DNA from: Novosphingobium sp. UBA6272
GTDB lineage: Bacteria > Pseudomonadota > Alphaproteobacteria > Sphingomonadales > Sphingomonadaceae
Reading direction: 5' to 3'
DNA length: 64,000 bases
Assembly: GCF_002440635.1 (NCBI RefSeq)
Contig: NZ_DJUW01000015.1
Span: 163,265-227,264 of the forward strand
Shown here: positions 16,136-25,230 of the stretch, piece by piece
Numbering within the stretch: the stretch's first letter is position 1
Layout: the number at the start of each line of letters is the position of its first letter
Program-made: the position numbers and the translations under genes
The notes under the pieces: model-generated
What the model was told of the DNA's origin: nothing
What the model saw: the letters and a program-made list of their open reading frames with translations, nothing else
Database searches by the model: none

Positions 16136-17206
16136 ATGCTTTACCTGATCGCTCAGTATTTTCAGTTCGAGGGGCTGGCGAACCTCATCCGCTACCAGAC
16201 CTTCCGCGCCGGTGCCGCGCTGATGACCGCGCTGGTGCTGGGCCTGATCATCGGGCCGCGCTTTATCGCCATGCTGCGGATGCGCCAGGGCAAGGGCCAG
16301 CCGATCCGCGAGGACGGGCCGCAGAGCCACCTGGCCAAGCGCGGCACGCCAACCATGGGCGGGCTGATGATCCTGGTTTCGCTGGCGGTTTCGATGTTCC
16401 TGTGGATGGACCTCGGCAGTCCGCTGGTCTGGGCCTGCATTCTGGTGACCCTCGGCTTCGGCGCGATCGGGTTTCTGGACGATTACGACAAGGTCAAGAA
16501 GCGCACCACCGCCGGGGTCCCGGGCCGGGTCCGGCTGGCCGGCGAATTCGCGGTCGCCGGCTTGGCTTCGTGGCTGTTGGTCAGCCAGATCGACACCAAC
16601 CTCTATGTCCCGTTCCTGAGCGGGCGCTACATCCCGCTGGGTCCGCTCTATTACGTCTTCGCGGCCTTCGTGATCGTCGGCGCGGGCAATGCGGTCAACC
16701 TGACCGACGGGCTCGATGGCCTTGCCACCATGCCGGTGGTGATCGCTGCCGGAACCTTTGCGATCATCGCCTATCTGGCCGGCCGGGCCGACTTTGCCGC
16801 TTACCTTGGCATCCCGCACGTGCCGCGCGCCGGTGAACTGGCGATCCTCTGCGCCGGGATCATGGGGGCCTGCCTGGCTTTCCTGTGGTTCAACGCCCCG
16901 CCGGCGGCGGTGTTCATGGGCGATACTGGCAGCCTGGCACTGGGCGGAGCATTGGGTGCAATCGCGGTTGCCGCGCATCACGAGATCGTGCTGGCCATCG
17001 TCGGCGGGCTGTTCGTGGCCGAGGCGCTGTCGGTGATCATCCAGGTTGCGGTCTATAAACGCACCGGGAAGCGGGTCTTCAAGATGGCCCCGATCCACCA
17101 CCATTTCGAACAGCTCGGCTGGAAGGAATCGACCGTGGTGATCCGCTTCTGGATCGTCTCGATCGTCCTCGCCATGATCGGACTTTCGACGCTGAAGCTG
17201 CGATGA
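16136..17206 (+). CDS. mraY: Phospho-MurNAc-pentapeptide transferase MraY
   Basis: An integral membrane enzyme that moves phospho-MurNAc-pentapeptide to undecaprenyl phosphate, forming lipid I. 356 residues, about ten membrane helices. The conserved acidic and Mg-binding motifs are present: GFLDDYDK, NLTDGLDGLA, and FMGDTGSLALGG, with the histidine-rich MAPIHHHFE loop near the C-terminus. A GGATCAGGA stretch serves as ribosome site in the short gap after murF. It overlaps murD as ATGA. Confidence 0.97.
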   Translation: MLYLIAQYFQFEGLANLIRYQTFRAGAALMTALVLGLIIGPRFIAMLRMRQGKGQPIREDGPQSHLAKRGTPTMGGLMILVSLAVSMFLWMDLGSPLVWACILVTLGFGAIGFLDDYDKVKKRTTAGVPGRVRLAGEFAVAGLASWLLVSQIDTNLYVPFLSGRYIPLGPLYYVFAAFVIVGAGNAVNLTDGLDGLATMPVVIAAGTFAIIAYLAGRADFAAYLGIPHVPRAGELAILCAGIMGACLAFLWFNAPPAAVFMGDTGSLALGGALGAIAVAAHHEIVLAIVGGLFVAEALSVIIQVAVYKRTGKRVFKMAPIHHHFEQLGWKESTVVIRFWIVSIVLAMIGLSTLKLR

Positions 17207-18549
17207 TCACCACCTCCGCCTTTGCCGGCAAGCGCTATGCCGTTCTCGGGCTGGCCCGCTCGGGGATGGCGGCTGTCGAAAGTCTGCTGGCCGGTAGCGC
17301 GCAGGTGACCGCTTGGGACAGCCGCGAGGAACCGCGCCGCGCGCTGGAAGGCCGGGTCGAGCTGGCCGATCCGGTGGGAATGGACCTGACCGGTTTCGCC
17401 GGGGTGGTGGTCTCCCCCGGGGTTCCGCTCAACACCCATCCGATCGCCAAGGTCGCTGCGGCATCCGGCGTGCCGGTGATTGGCGATATTGAACTGTTCG
17501 CGATCGCCCGGCCCGAACTGCCCGCGCACCGCGTGGTCGGGATCACCGGGACCAACGGCAAGTCGACCTGCACCGCGCTGGTCCATCACATCCTGCAATC
17601 GGCCGCACTGCCGACCCGGATGGGCGGCAATATCGGTCTGCCGATTCTGGGAGCTAATCCGCTTTCGGCCGGCGGGGTCTATGTGCTGGAACTGTCGAGC
17701 TATCAGCTCGACCTGACCCATTCGCTGCAATGCGATGTTGCCGCGCTGCTGAACATTACGCCCGATCACCTTGATCGCTATGACGGGTTCACCGGCTATG
17801 CCGCGTCGAAGGCTCGGCTGTTTGCGATGCAGCGGCCCGAGCAATTCGCGATCTTCGGGATGAGCGATGCCAAGACCCAGGCGGTCGCCGCGCAAGAAGG
17901 GCAGCTGCGCGAAGCCTGGCGGGTCCGCAGCGTCGATGGCAAGGATCTGGTCAAGCTCCAGCCGGACTGGCCCAGCCTGCAAGGCCCGCACAATCTTCAG
18001 AACGCCGCCGTCGCAGTCGCGATCGCCGAGGCACTGGGGCTGACCCCGATGCAGTGGCGCCCGGCGCTGGCCAGTTTCCGGGGCCTGCCACACCGCATGG
18101 AACGCGTCGCCGAAGCTGGCGGGGTGATGTACATCAACGACAGCAAGGCGACCAATCCGGCCTCGACCGCGCCGGCGCTGGCTGCCTTTCCGCCCAGCGA
18201 CCATCGCCGGGTCCACTGGATCCTTGGCGGATTGCCCAAGGGCGACGACCTGGACGAATGCGCACCGTTCTTTGGCAATATTGCCGCCGCCTATACGATC
18301 GGCGATGCCGGCCCGCGTTTTGCCGAGATCCTCGCACCGCACATGCCGGTGACCCGCAGCGAGATGATGTGCGAAGCGATCCAGCAAGCGATGGCTGCGG
18401 CCCAGCCGGGCGACGTGGTGCTGCTGTCCCCGGCCTGCGCCAGTTTCGACCAGTTCCGCGACTACGAAGCGCGCGGCGATGCCTTTCGTCAGATCGTCCA
18501 GACCCTGCTGACCCCTGAACCGGCAGCGCAAGCCGGAGGGCGCAGCTGA
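17203..18549 (+). CDS. murD: UDP-MurNAc-L-alanine:D-glutamate ligase MurD
   Basis: Adds D-glutamate to UDP-MurNAc-L-Ala. 448 residues; ATP loop GTNGKST (116-122), NITPDHLDRY in the central domain, and YINDSKATNP in the C-terminal part, all MurD hallmarks. Coupled to mraY by ATGA and to ftsW by a one-base overlap (TGATG). Confidence 0.97.
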   Translation: MITTSAFAGKRYAVLGLARSGMAAVESLLAGSAQVTAWDSREEPRRALEGRVELADPVGMDLTGFAGVVVSPGVPLNTHPIAKVAAASGVPVIGDIELFAIARPELPAHRVVGITGTNGKSTCTALVHHILQSAALPTRMGGNIGLPILGANPLSAGGVYVLELSSYQLDLTHSLQCDVAALLNITPDHLDRYDGFTGYAASKARLFAMQRPEQFAIFGMSDAKTQAVAAQEGQLREAWRVRSVDGKDLVKLQPDWPSLQGPHNLQNAAVAVAIAEALGLTPMQWRPALASFRGLPHRMERVAEAGGVMYINDSKATNPASTAPALAAFPPSDHRRVHWILGGLPKGDDLDECAPFFGNIAAAYTIGDAGPRFAEILAPHMPVTRSEMMCEAIQQAMAAAQPGDVVLLSPACASFDQFRDYEARGDAFRQIVQTLLTPEPAAQAGGRS

Positions 18550-19766
18550 TGGCGACGCTGCCCCCCGTGGTGCCGCGCGGCGGCCGGGTCGGCCTTGATG
18601 GCGCTGTGCGCCAGCACCGCAATCGCCGCAGTGACTTTGCGATCTGGTGGCGTGAGATCGACCGCACCCTGCTGTTTCTGATCCTGACCCTGATGGCGAT
18701 CGGTACCGCGGCGGTTGCGGCCAGTTCGCCGGCCAGCGCGCGGCGGCTTTCCACCGCCTCGGTCCGGCTGGACGACCTGCACTTCTTCACGATGCACATC
18801 CGCTATCAGTTCATCGGGCTGATCGCGATGTTCGGTGCCTCGATGCTGCCCAAGGACATGGCGCGGCGGGCCGGGATCGTGCTTTGCTTTGCCATGCTGG
18901 TCGCGCTGATGCTGGTCCCGATCATGGGCTTCAGCGTCAATGGCGCCAAGCGCTGGCTCAACCTTGGCATGTCGCTGCAGCCCTCGGAATTCCTGAAGCC
19001 AGCTTTTGCGATCGGGATGGCCTGGATCCTCTCGTGGCGGGTCCGAGATCCCAACCTGCCGGTGATCGAGATCGTCACCGGGCTGATGGGGATGATCGCC
19101 GTGCTGCTGATGGCCCAGCCCGACTTCGGATCCGCGATCCTGTTCATCGGGGTGTGGTTCGTGATGGTGCTGATGAGCGGAATTTCGCTGAAACGGATTG
19201 GCCTCGCCGGCGGGGCCGGCCTTGCCTTCGTGGTGCTGGCCTACATGTTCTATGACAACGCCCGCCATCGGATCGACGCATTTCTGGGCGGCGGGACCGC
19301 TTTCGATCAGGTCGATCTGGCCCAGCGCACCCTGCTGGCCGGCGGCTGGACCGGGTCGGGGCTGTGGCTCGGCACCCGCAAGCTTGGCCTGCCCGAGGCG
19401 CATACCGACTACATCTTCTCGGTGATCGGTGAGGAATTCGGTCTGATCGCCTGCCTGGTGATCGTGGTGCTGTACCTTGCGCTGGTGGCCCGCGTGCTGA
19501 TCCGCCTGCTTGAAGAGGAAGACCTGTTCACCACGCTGGCCGCAGCCGGGTTGATCGCGCAGATCGGCGGACAGGCCTTCATCAACATCCTGGTCAACCT
19601 GCAGCTGTTCCCGTCGAAGGGGATGACCCTGCCGCTGATTTCCTATGGCGGTTCCTCAACCATCGCGCTGTGCCTGGGGGCCGGGTTCCTGCTTTCGATC
19701 ACCCGCCGCAATCCCTTTATCCGGCGTGAGAAGTTCAGCCTTTCCAGCATGGGCATCAAGCTATGA
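18549..19766 (+). CDS. ftsW: Septal peptidoglycan polymerase FtsW (SEDS family)
   Basis: A membrane glycosyltransferase of the SEDS family that polymerises lipid II at the septum together with FtsI. 405 residues, about ten membrane helices. Family landmarks include NGAKRWLNLG, LQPSEFLKPA and the late GGSSTIALCLGAGFLLSI. The N-terminal tail of about 35 residues is cytoplasmic and basic. One-base overlap with murD, ATGA overlap with murG. Confidence 0.96.
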   Translation: MATLPPVVPRGGRVGLDGAVRQHRNRRSDFAIWWREIDRTLLFLILTLMAIGTAAVAASSPASARRLSTASVRLDDLHFFTMHIRYQFIGLIAMFGASMLPKDMARRAGIVLCFAMLVALMLVPIMGFSVNGAKRWLNLGMSLQPSEFLKPAFAIGMAWILSWRVRDPNLPVIEIVTGLMGMIAVLLMAQPDFGSAILFIGVWFVMVLMSGISLKRIGLAGGAGLAFVVLAYMFYDNARHRIDAFLGGGTAFDQVDLAQRTLLAGGWTGSGLWLGTRKLGLPEAHTDYIFSVIGEEFGLIACLVIVVLYLALVARVLIRLLEEEDLFTTLAAAGLIAQIGGQAFINILVNLQLFPSKGMTLPLISYGGSSTIALCLGAGFLLSITRRNPFIRREKFSLSSMGIKL

Positions 19767-20932
19767 GCAGTCCTTCCCGGCACTATGTCCTGGCAGCGGG
19801 CGGCACCGGCGGGCATCTGATCCCGGCCTTTGCCCTGGCGGTCGAGCTGGAGCGGCGCGGGCACCACTGCGCGCTGATCACCGATGATCGCGGCAGCCGC
19901 TTGCCGGGCAAGCCGCACACGCTGGTTGCCCATGTCCTTCCAGCCGGCCGGATCGGCAAGAACCCGCTGCACTGGCCCAAGGGGATCGAGGCGATCCTCG
20001 AAGGCAAGCGGATGGCGGCGCGGCTGTTCGAAAGCTTTCAGCCCTCGGCGGTGATCGGGTTCGGCGGCTATCCCGCCTTTCCCGCACTGTGGGCCGCAAC
20101 CAGCGCGGGCATTCCCAGCGTGATCCACGAGCAGAACGCGGTGCTGGGCCGGGTCAACCGCTTCCTCGCCGGACGGGTCGATGCGATTGCCACATCCTAT
20201 CGCGAGACCGAGCGGCTCAAGCCCAAATATCTCGGCAAGACCCATCTGGTCGGCAATCCGATCCGCGCCGAAGTGCTGGCGCTGCGCGAACAGCCGTTCC
20301 CGGCCTTCAGCGAGGATGGCCTGCTGCGGGTGCTGGTCACCGGCGGCAGCCAGGGCGCGGGAATTCTCAGCGAGATCGTGCCCGATGCACTGGCGATGCT
20401 GCCGCCCAACCTGCGCAACCGCCTGCAGGTGACGCAGCAATGCCGGCCCGAGGATATCGAGGCTGTGCGCGGCCGCTATACCAGCCACGAAATCCCAGCC
20501 GAGCTGGGCACCTATTTCGAGAACATGCATGAACGGCTGGCCGACGCGCACCTGTTCATCGGCCGTGCCGGGGCTTCGACCGTGGCGGAACTGACCGCTG
20601 TGGGCCGTCCGGCGATCCTGGTCCCGCTACCGATCGCGACCGACGATCATCAGGCCTACAACACCGCCGAAATCTGCGCCGCGGGCGGCGCGCGGATGAT
20701 CCGGCAGGACAAGTTCACTGCCAGTGAACTCGCCAAGCAGATCCAGGCGATCGCGATGAACCCGCAATCCCTCGCTACCGCCGCCCACGCCGCGTGGAAC
20801 TGTGGCTATCCCAATGCAGTGAGCGATCTGGCCGACCTGATGGAAGGCTTCGGCGGCGCGCCGCTGATGGACGTGATCCGGGTTGCCGACAGCGCCGAAG
20901 CCGCGCCTTCCGCGCAGGGAGTGACGGCATGA
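19763..20932 (+). CDS. murG: UDP-GlcNAc:lipid I N-acetylglucosaminyltransferase MurG
   Basis: Turns lipid I into lipid II on the inner face of the membrane. 389 residues in two Rossmann domains of GT family 28. The N-terminal glycine-rich loop AAGGTGGHLIPA, the HEQNAVLGRVNR block and the second glycine loop VTGGSQGA are present. The C-terminal UDP-sugar site (IGRAGASTVAEL) is also intact. ATGA overlaps with ftsW and murC. Confidence 0.97.
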   Translation: MSSPSRHYVLAAGGTGGHLIPAFALAVELERRGHHCALITDDRGSRLPGKPHTLVAHVLPAGRIGKNPLHWPKGIEAILEGKRMAARLFESFQPSAVIGFGGYPAFPALWAATSAGIPSVIHEQNAVLGRVNRFLAGRVDAIATSYRETERLKPKYLGKTHLVGNPIRAEVLALREQPFPAFSEDGLLRVLVTGGSQGAGILSEIVPDALAMLPPNLRNRLQVTQQCRPEDIEAVRGRYTSHEIPAELGTYFENMHERLADAHLFIGRAGASTVAELTAVGRPAILVPLPIATDDHQAYNTAEICAAGGARMIRQDKFTASELAKQIQAIAMNPQSLATAAHAAWNCGYPNAVSDLADLMEGFGGAPLMDVIRVADSAEAAPSAQGVTA

Positions 20933-22344
20933 AGGGCGTTGGGACCGATATCGGCACGATCCATTTCGTCGGGATCGGCGGGATCGGCATGTCCGGTATT
21001 GCTGAGGTGATGCACAACCTCGGCTACAGCGTGCAGGGCAGCGACATCGCGGAAGGCTATGTCGTCGAAGGGCTGCGCGCGCGCGGGATCAAGGTGATGA
21101 TCGGGCACGCGGCAGAGAATGTCGGCGATGCGGCGGTTGTGGTCACTTCCACCGCGGTCAAGCGGACCAATCCCGAAGTCGCCGCCGCGCTCGAAGCGCG
21201 CATCCCGGTCGTCCGCCGCGCCGAAATGCTGGCCGAACTGATGCGGCTGAAACGCACCGTTGCAGTTGCCGGCACCCACGGCAAGACCACCACGACCAGC
21301 ATGGTCGCAGCATTGCTCGATGCCGGCGGGATCGATCCGACCGTGATCAACGGCGGAATCATCAATTCCTACGGCTCCAACGCGCGGCTTGGCGAAAGCG
21401 ACTGGATGGTGGTCGAGGCGGATGAGAGCGACGGCTCGTTCCTGCGGCTCGACGGGACCATCGCGGTGGTCACCAACATCGATCCCGAGCATCTCGATCA
21501 CTACGGCAGTTTCGACGCGATCAAGGACGCCTTTGTCGAATTCATCGAGAACGTGCCGTTCTATGGCTGCGCGGTGCTGTGCATCGATCACCCCGAGGTT
21601 CAGGCGGTAATCCCCAAGATCCGCGACCGCCGCGTGGTTACCTATGGCTTCTCCGCCCAGGCTGACGTGCGGGGCGAGAACGTGACGCCTTACCCGGGCG
21701 GTAACCGCTTCGACGTGACGATCCGCCAGCGCGACGGCGAAAGCCGCCGGATCGAAGGGATCGAACTGCCGATGCCCGGCCGCCACAATGTCCAGAACTC
21801 GCTCGCCGCGATCGGCGTGGCGGTGGAAATGGGCTGCGCGGATAAGGTGATCCGCACAGGTTTTGCCAAGTTCGGCGGGGTCAAACGCCGCTTCACCAAG
21901 GTCGGCGAGGTCGATGGTGTGACCGTGATTGACGATTACGGCCACCACCCGGTCGAAATCCGCGCTGTGCTGGCAGCCGCGCGCGAGGGGGTGGGCGCGG
22001 GCCGCGTGATCGCGGTGGTTCAGCCGCACCGCTTCACCCGGCTGCGCGATCACATGGAAGACTTCCAGGCCGCCTTCAACGATGCCGATGTGGTTTACGC
22101 AGCGCCGGTTTATCCGGCCGGCGAAGCGCCGATCGACGGGGTCGATTCCGATGCGCTTGTCGAAGGGATCAAGGCCCGCGGGCACCGCAGCGCGCACACC
22201 GTGGCAGGGGCCGATGCGCTTGCCGCTGTGTTGGCTGACAGCGCTCAGCCAGGCGACATGGTGGTTTGCCTGGGTGCGGGCGACATCACCAAGTGGGCCG
22301 GGGGCCTGGCGGACAAGATCAAATATTTGAGGGCGGGCGGATGA
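20929..22344 (+). CDS. murC: UDP-N-acetylmuramate:L-alanine ligase MurC
   Basis: The first Mur ligase, adding L-alanine to UDP-MurNAc. 471 residues: N-terminal UDP-binding loop FVGIGGIGMSGIAE, ATP loop GTHGKTTT (115-122), and the DDYGHHPVEI motif. The frame is open far upstream, but the domain starts at the ATG at 20929, which overlaps the murG stop as ATGA. The stop overlaps murB in the same way. Confidence 0.97.
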   Translation: MKGVGTDIGTIHFVGIGGIGMSGIAEVMHNLGYSVQGSDIAEGYVVEGLRARGIKVMIGHAAENVGDAAVVVTSTAVKRTNPEVAAALEARIPVVRRAEMLAELMRLKRTVAVAGTHGKTTTTSMVAALLDAGGIDPTVINGGIINSYGSNARLGESDWMVVEADESDGSFLRLDGTIAVVTNIDPEHLDHYGSFDAIKDAFVEFIENVPFYGCAVLCIDHPEVQAVIPKIRDRRVVTYGFSAQADVRGENVTPYPGGNRFDVTIRQRDGESRRIEGIELPMPGRHNVQNSLAAIGVAVEMGCADKVIRTGFAKFGGVKRRFTKVGEVDGVTVIDDYGHHPVEIRAVLAAAREGVGAGRVIAVVQPHRFTRLRDHMEDFQAAFNDADVVYAAPVYPAGEAPIDGVDSDALVEGIKARGHRSAHTVAGADALAAVLADSAQPGDMVVCLGAGDITKWAGGLADKIKYLRAGG

Positions 22345-23315
22345 ACAGCCGGTCCGCCCATGCTGAGGAGGGACTGAGCCTGGCGAAGGCCCGTCTCGAA
22401 GTGCCGAAGGTCGCAGGCAAGCTGACCGCCGATGCCCCGCTCGCCCCGTTGGTCTGGTTCAAGTCCGGCGGCACGGCCGAATGGCTGTTCGAGCCGAAGG
22501 ACGTGGCCGACCTGCAGGCGTTCCTGCGCGAGCTCGACCCGGCGGTGCCGGTCATGGCGCTGGGCCTCGGCTCCAACCTGATCGTCCGCGATGGGGGCGT
22601 GCCCGGCGTGGTGGTGCGGCTAGGCAAGGCCTTTGCCAAGGTCGGCAAAAGCGCGGACCTGACGCTCGATTGCGGGGCCGGGGCCAGCGGCATCCTCGTC
22701 TCCTCGACCGCGCGCGACAATGGCATCGCAGGCCTCGAATTCCTCCGCTCGATCCCCGGCACGGTCGGCGGCTTCGTGCGGATGAACGGCGGGGCCTATG
22801 GCGGCGAGGTGAAGGATATTCTGGTCGATTGCGACGTGGTGCAGCGCGACGGCACGCTGCTGACACTGCCGGCCAGCGATCTGCACTACACCTATCGCCA
22901 CTCTGAACTGCCCGACGGGGCGATCGTCGTAGGGGCGCGGTTCATGGGGCATCCAGGCAAGGCTGAAGACATCCAGGCCGAGATGGACCGCATTTCCGCC
23001 AGCCGAGAAGCCAGCCAGCCACTGCGCAGCAAGACCGGGGGCAGCACCTTCAAGAACCCGGACGGGTACAAGGCCTGGGAACTGGTCGATCAGGCCGGGT
23101 GCCGGGGGCTGACCCTGGGCGGTGCGCAGGTCAGCGAAAAGCACTGCAACTTCCTGCTCAACCTAGGCGATGCGACCAGCGCTGATATCGAGAACCTCGG
23201 CGAAGAAGTTCGGCGGCGCGTGAAAGACAAGTCGGGCGTTTCGCTCGAATGGGAAATTCAGCGCGTTGGCACCTGTGCCAAAGCGCCAGACGAACAACTG
23301 GTAGGTAAGAAGTGA
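22341..23315 (+). CDS. murB: UDP-N-acetylenolpyruvoylglucosamine reductase MurB with a repeat-derived N-terminal extension
   Basis: FAD/NADPH enzyme that completes UDP-MurNAc. 324 residues: the FAD domain includes GLGSNLIVRDGG (about 75-86), S236 in GGSTFKNP is the proton donor, and E303 near the C-terminus is the second catalytic residue. The fold begins around residue 25 (GKLTADAPLAPLVWFKSGG). Residues about 6-20 are encoded by a stretch (22356-22400) nearly identical to half of the intergenic repeat at 54547-54674. The ATG overlaps the murC stop (ATGA). A start inside the core would need a rare codon, so the extension is probably translated. Confidence 0.95.
   Translation: MNSRSAHAEEGLSLAKARLEVPKVAGKLTADAPLAPLVWFKSGGTAEWLFEPKDVADLQAFLRELDPAVPVMALGLGSNLIVRDGGVPGVVVRLGKAFAKVGKSADLTLDCGAGASGILVSSTARDNGIAGLEFLRSIPGTVGGFVRMNGGAYGGEVKDILVDCDVVQRDGTLLTLPASDLHYTYRHSELPDGAIVVGARFMGHPGKAEDIQAEMDRISASREASQPLRSKTGGSTFKNPDGYKAWELVDQAGCRGLTLGGAQVSEKHCNFLLNLGDATSADIENLGEEVRRRVKDKSGVSLEWEIQRVGTCAKAPDEQLVGKK
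22356..22400 (+). repeat. Half copy of the dispersed palindromic repeat, inside murB
   Basis: From CATGCTGAGGAGGGACTGAG onward this stretch matches the left arm of the repeat at 54547-54674: first GCTGAGGAGGGACTGAGC, then, after a small indel, CGAAGGCCCGTCTCGAA. The match stops where the conserved MurB domain begins. It is read in frame and contributes about 15 residues (from A6 to E20). Confidence 0.75.
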
Positions 23316-24256
23316 CTCTCCCCAAACTTCATGTCGCGGTCCTGATGGGCGGCTGGTCGAACGAGCGGCCGGTCTCGCTAATGAGCGGGGAGGGCGTCGC
23401 TGCGGCGCTGGAAGAGCGCGGGCACAAGGTCACCCGCGTCGACATGGGCCGCGATGTCGCCCAGAAGCTGGCCAAGGCCGCGCCCGACGTGGTGTTCAAC
23501 GCGCTGCACGGCACCCCGGGGGAAGACGGCACCGTCCAGGGCATGATGGATCTGATGGGGCTGACCTATACCCATTCCGGCATGGTCACTTCGGTGATCG
23601 CGATCGACAAGGAACTGACCAAGCAGGCGCTGGTCCCCCACGGCATTCCGATGCCGGGCGGACGGATCGTCGAGGTTGCCGAGATTTTCGAACGCGATCC
23701 GCTGGAACGGCCCTATGTGCTGAAGCCGGTCAACGAAGGCTCATCGGTCGGCGTGGCGATTGTCACCGCCGAGGGCAATTACGGCAATCCGATCAGCAAG
23801 GACGCCAAAGGGCCCTGGCAGGAATTCGACAGCCTGCTGGCCGAACCCTATATCCGCGGGCGCGAACTGACCACGGCGGTGCTGGGCGACAAGGCCCTGA
23901 TGGTGACCGAACTCAAGCCCAAGAGCGGCTTCTACGATTTCGACGCCAAATATACCGAAGGCATGACCGAGCATGTCTGCCCGGCTGAAATCCCGGACGA
24001 GATTACCCAGGCCTGCCTCGACATTGCGCTACGCTGCCACAAGCTGCTCGGCTGCAAAGGCTGCAGCCGCACAGACTTCCGCTGGGATGACGAACGCGGG
24101 ATCGAGGGGCTGTTCGTGCTCGAAACCAATACCCAGCCGGGGATGACCCCGCTCAGCCTGGTGCCGGAACAGGCCAGGCACCTTGGCATTTCCTATGGCG
24201 AGCTGGTCGAAATGATCATCGCCGACGCGCTCTCTGCAAAGGAGAAAACGAAGTGA
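23312..24256 (+). CDS. ddl: D-alanine:D-alanine ligase
   Basis: An ATP-grasp enzyme making the D-Ala-D-Ala used by MurF. 314 residues: VLMGGWSNERPVS at the N-terminus, FNALHGTPGEDGTVQG, KPVNEGSSVGV in the grasp loop, and ETNTQPGMTPLSLVP holding the metal-binding residues. The start is a GTG overlapping the murB stop (GTGA), and the stop overlaps ftsQ in the same way. Confidence 0.96.
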   Translation: MTLPKLHVAVLMGGWSNERPVSLMSGEGVAAALEERGHKVTRVDMGRDVAQKLAKAAPDVVFNALHGTPGEDGTVQGMMDLMGLTYTHSGMVTSVIAIDKELTKQALVPHGIPMPGGRIVEVAEIFERDPLERPYVLKPVNEGSSVGVAIVTAEGNYGNPISKDAKGPWQEFDSLLAEPYIRGRELTTAVLGDKALMVTELKPKSGFYDFDAKYTEGMTEHVCPAEIPDEITQACLDIALRCHKLLGCKGCSRTDFRWDDERGIEGLFVLETNTQPGMTPLSLVPEQARHLGISYGELVEMIIADALSAKEKTK

Positions 24257-25230
24257 GCGGGCGCACGATCAAACGCGGCGGCAAGGGCGCGCGCCGCGCC
24301 GCGGCGGCCCAGGGCAAGGCCCAGAAGGTCCGCACCGCCAGGGCCAAGACCGGATCGGTGATCGACACGCTGATGGCCTGGCTGCCGTTCAGCGAGGCGC
24401 AGCTGCACCGGATCTTCCTGGCGATGATCCTCGGGATCGTCGCGGTCGGCGCGTGGATGGCGGCCAGCTTTGCCGGGGTCCCGGCAATGGCGCGCGATCA
24501 GGTCGCTGTCTTCGCCCACGATGCCGGGTTCGAACTGCACAATGTCAACGTGCGCGGCACCAACAACCTCAACGAGCTGAAGATCTACCAGATCGCGCTG
24601 GCCGACCGGAACCGGGCGATGCCCTTCGTTGATGTCCAGGCCCTGCGTGACAAGCTGCTCCAGCTGTCTTGGGTCGAGGACGCGCGGGTCTCGCGCCAGC
24701 TTCCCGATACGCTGGTGATCGACGTGGTTGAGCGCAAGCCGGTTGCCGTCGCACAGAAGGCCGACCGGCTGATGCTGATCGACAAGGACGGGCATGAACT
24801 CGAAGTGGTCTCGGCCGAACGCGCCAAGGGCAAATTGCTGCTCAAGGGTCCGGGTGCCAGCCGCCAGGTAGCGGCGCTGAGCGAACTGCTGGAAGCCGCC
24901 CCTGCCATGCGGCCGCAGCTGCGCAGCGCCGAATGGGTCGGCAACCGGCGCTGGAACCTGACCTTCAAGACGGGTCAGGTGCTGGCGCTGCCCGAAGGCG
25001 CGGACAAATCGGCCAAGGCGCTGATGACCTTTGCCCAACTCGATGGCCGCAACCGCCTGCTCGGTGGCAAGGCGGTAGCCTTCGATATGCGCGCGCCGGA
25101 CCGGATCTATCTGCGCGTACCGGGCCGCACCGATCCGGTCGAGCAGCCGGCACCCAAGGCCGGCGACAGCGCCAAGGCTGCCGAAAAACCCGCCGCCAAA
25201 CCCGCTAGCAAGTCCGAGGAGAAGCAGTAA
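24253..25230 (+). CDS. ftsQ: Cell division protein FtsQ
   Basis: A bitopic divisome protein that recruits FtsL/FtsB. 325 residues: a basic cytoplasmic tail of about 50 residues (KRGGKGARRAAAAQGKAQK), a membrane helix (about 57-80), a POTRA domain starting around FELHNVNVRGTNNLNELKIY, and the FtsQ domain with WVEDARVSRQLPDTLVIDVVE split over the boundary. The C-terminal 40 residues are lysine-, alanine- and proline-rich and probably disordered. GTG start overlapping ddl; one-base overlap (TAATG) with ftsA. Confidence 0.94.
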   Translation: MSGRTIKRGGKGARRAAAAQGKAQKVRTARAKTGSVIDTLMAWLPFSEAQLHRIFLAMILGIVAVGAWMAASFAGVPAMARDQVAVFAHDAGFELHNVNVRGTNNLNELKIYQIALADRNRAMPFVDVQALRDKLLQLSWVEDARVSRQLPDTLVIDVVERKPVAVAQKADRLMLIDKDGHELEVVSAERAKGKLLLKGPGASRQVAALSELLEAAPAMRPQLRSAEWVGNRRWNLTFKTGQVLALPEGADKSAKALMTFAQLDGRNRLLGGKAVAFDMRAPDRIYLRVPGRTDPVEQPAPKAGDSAKAAEKPAAKPASKSEEKQ

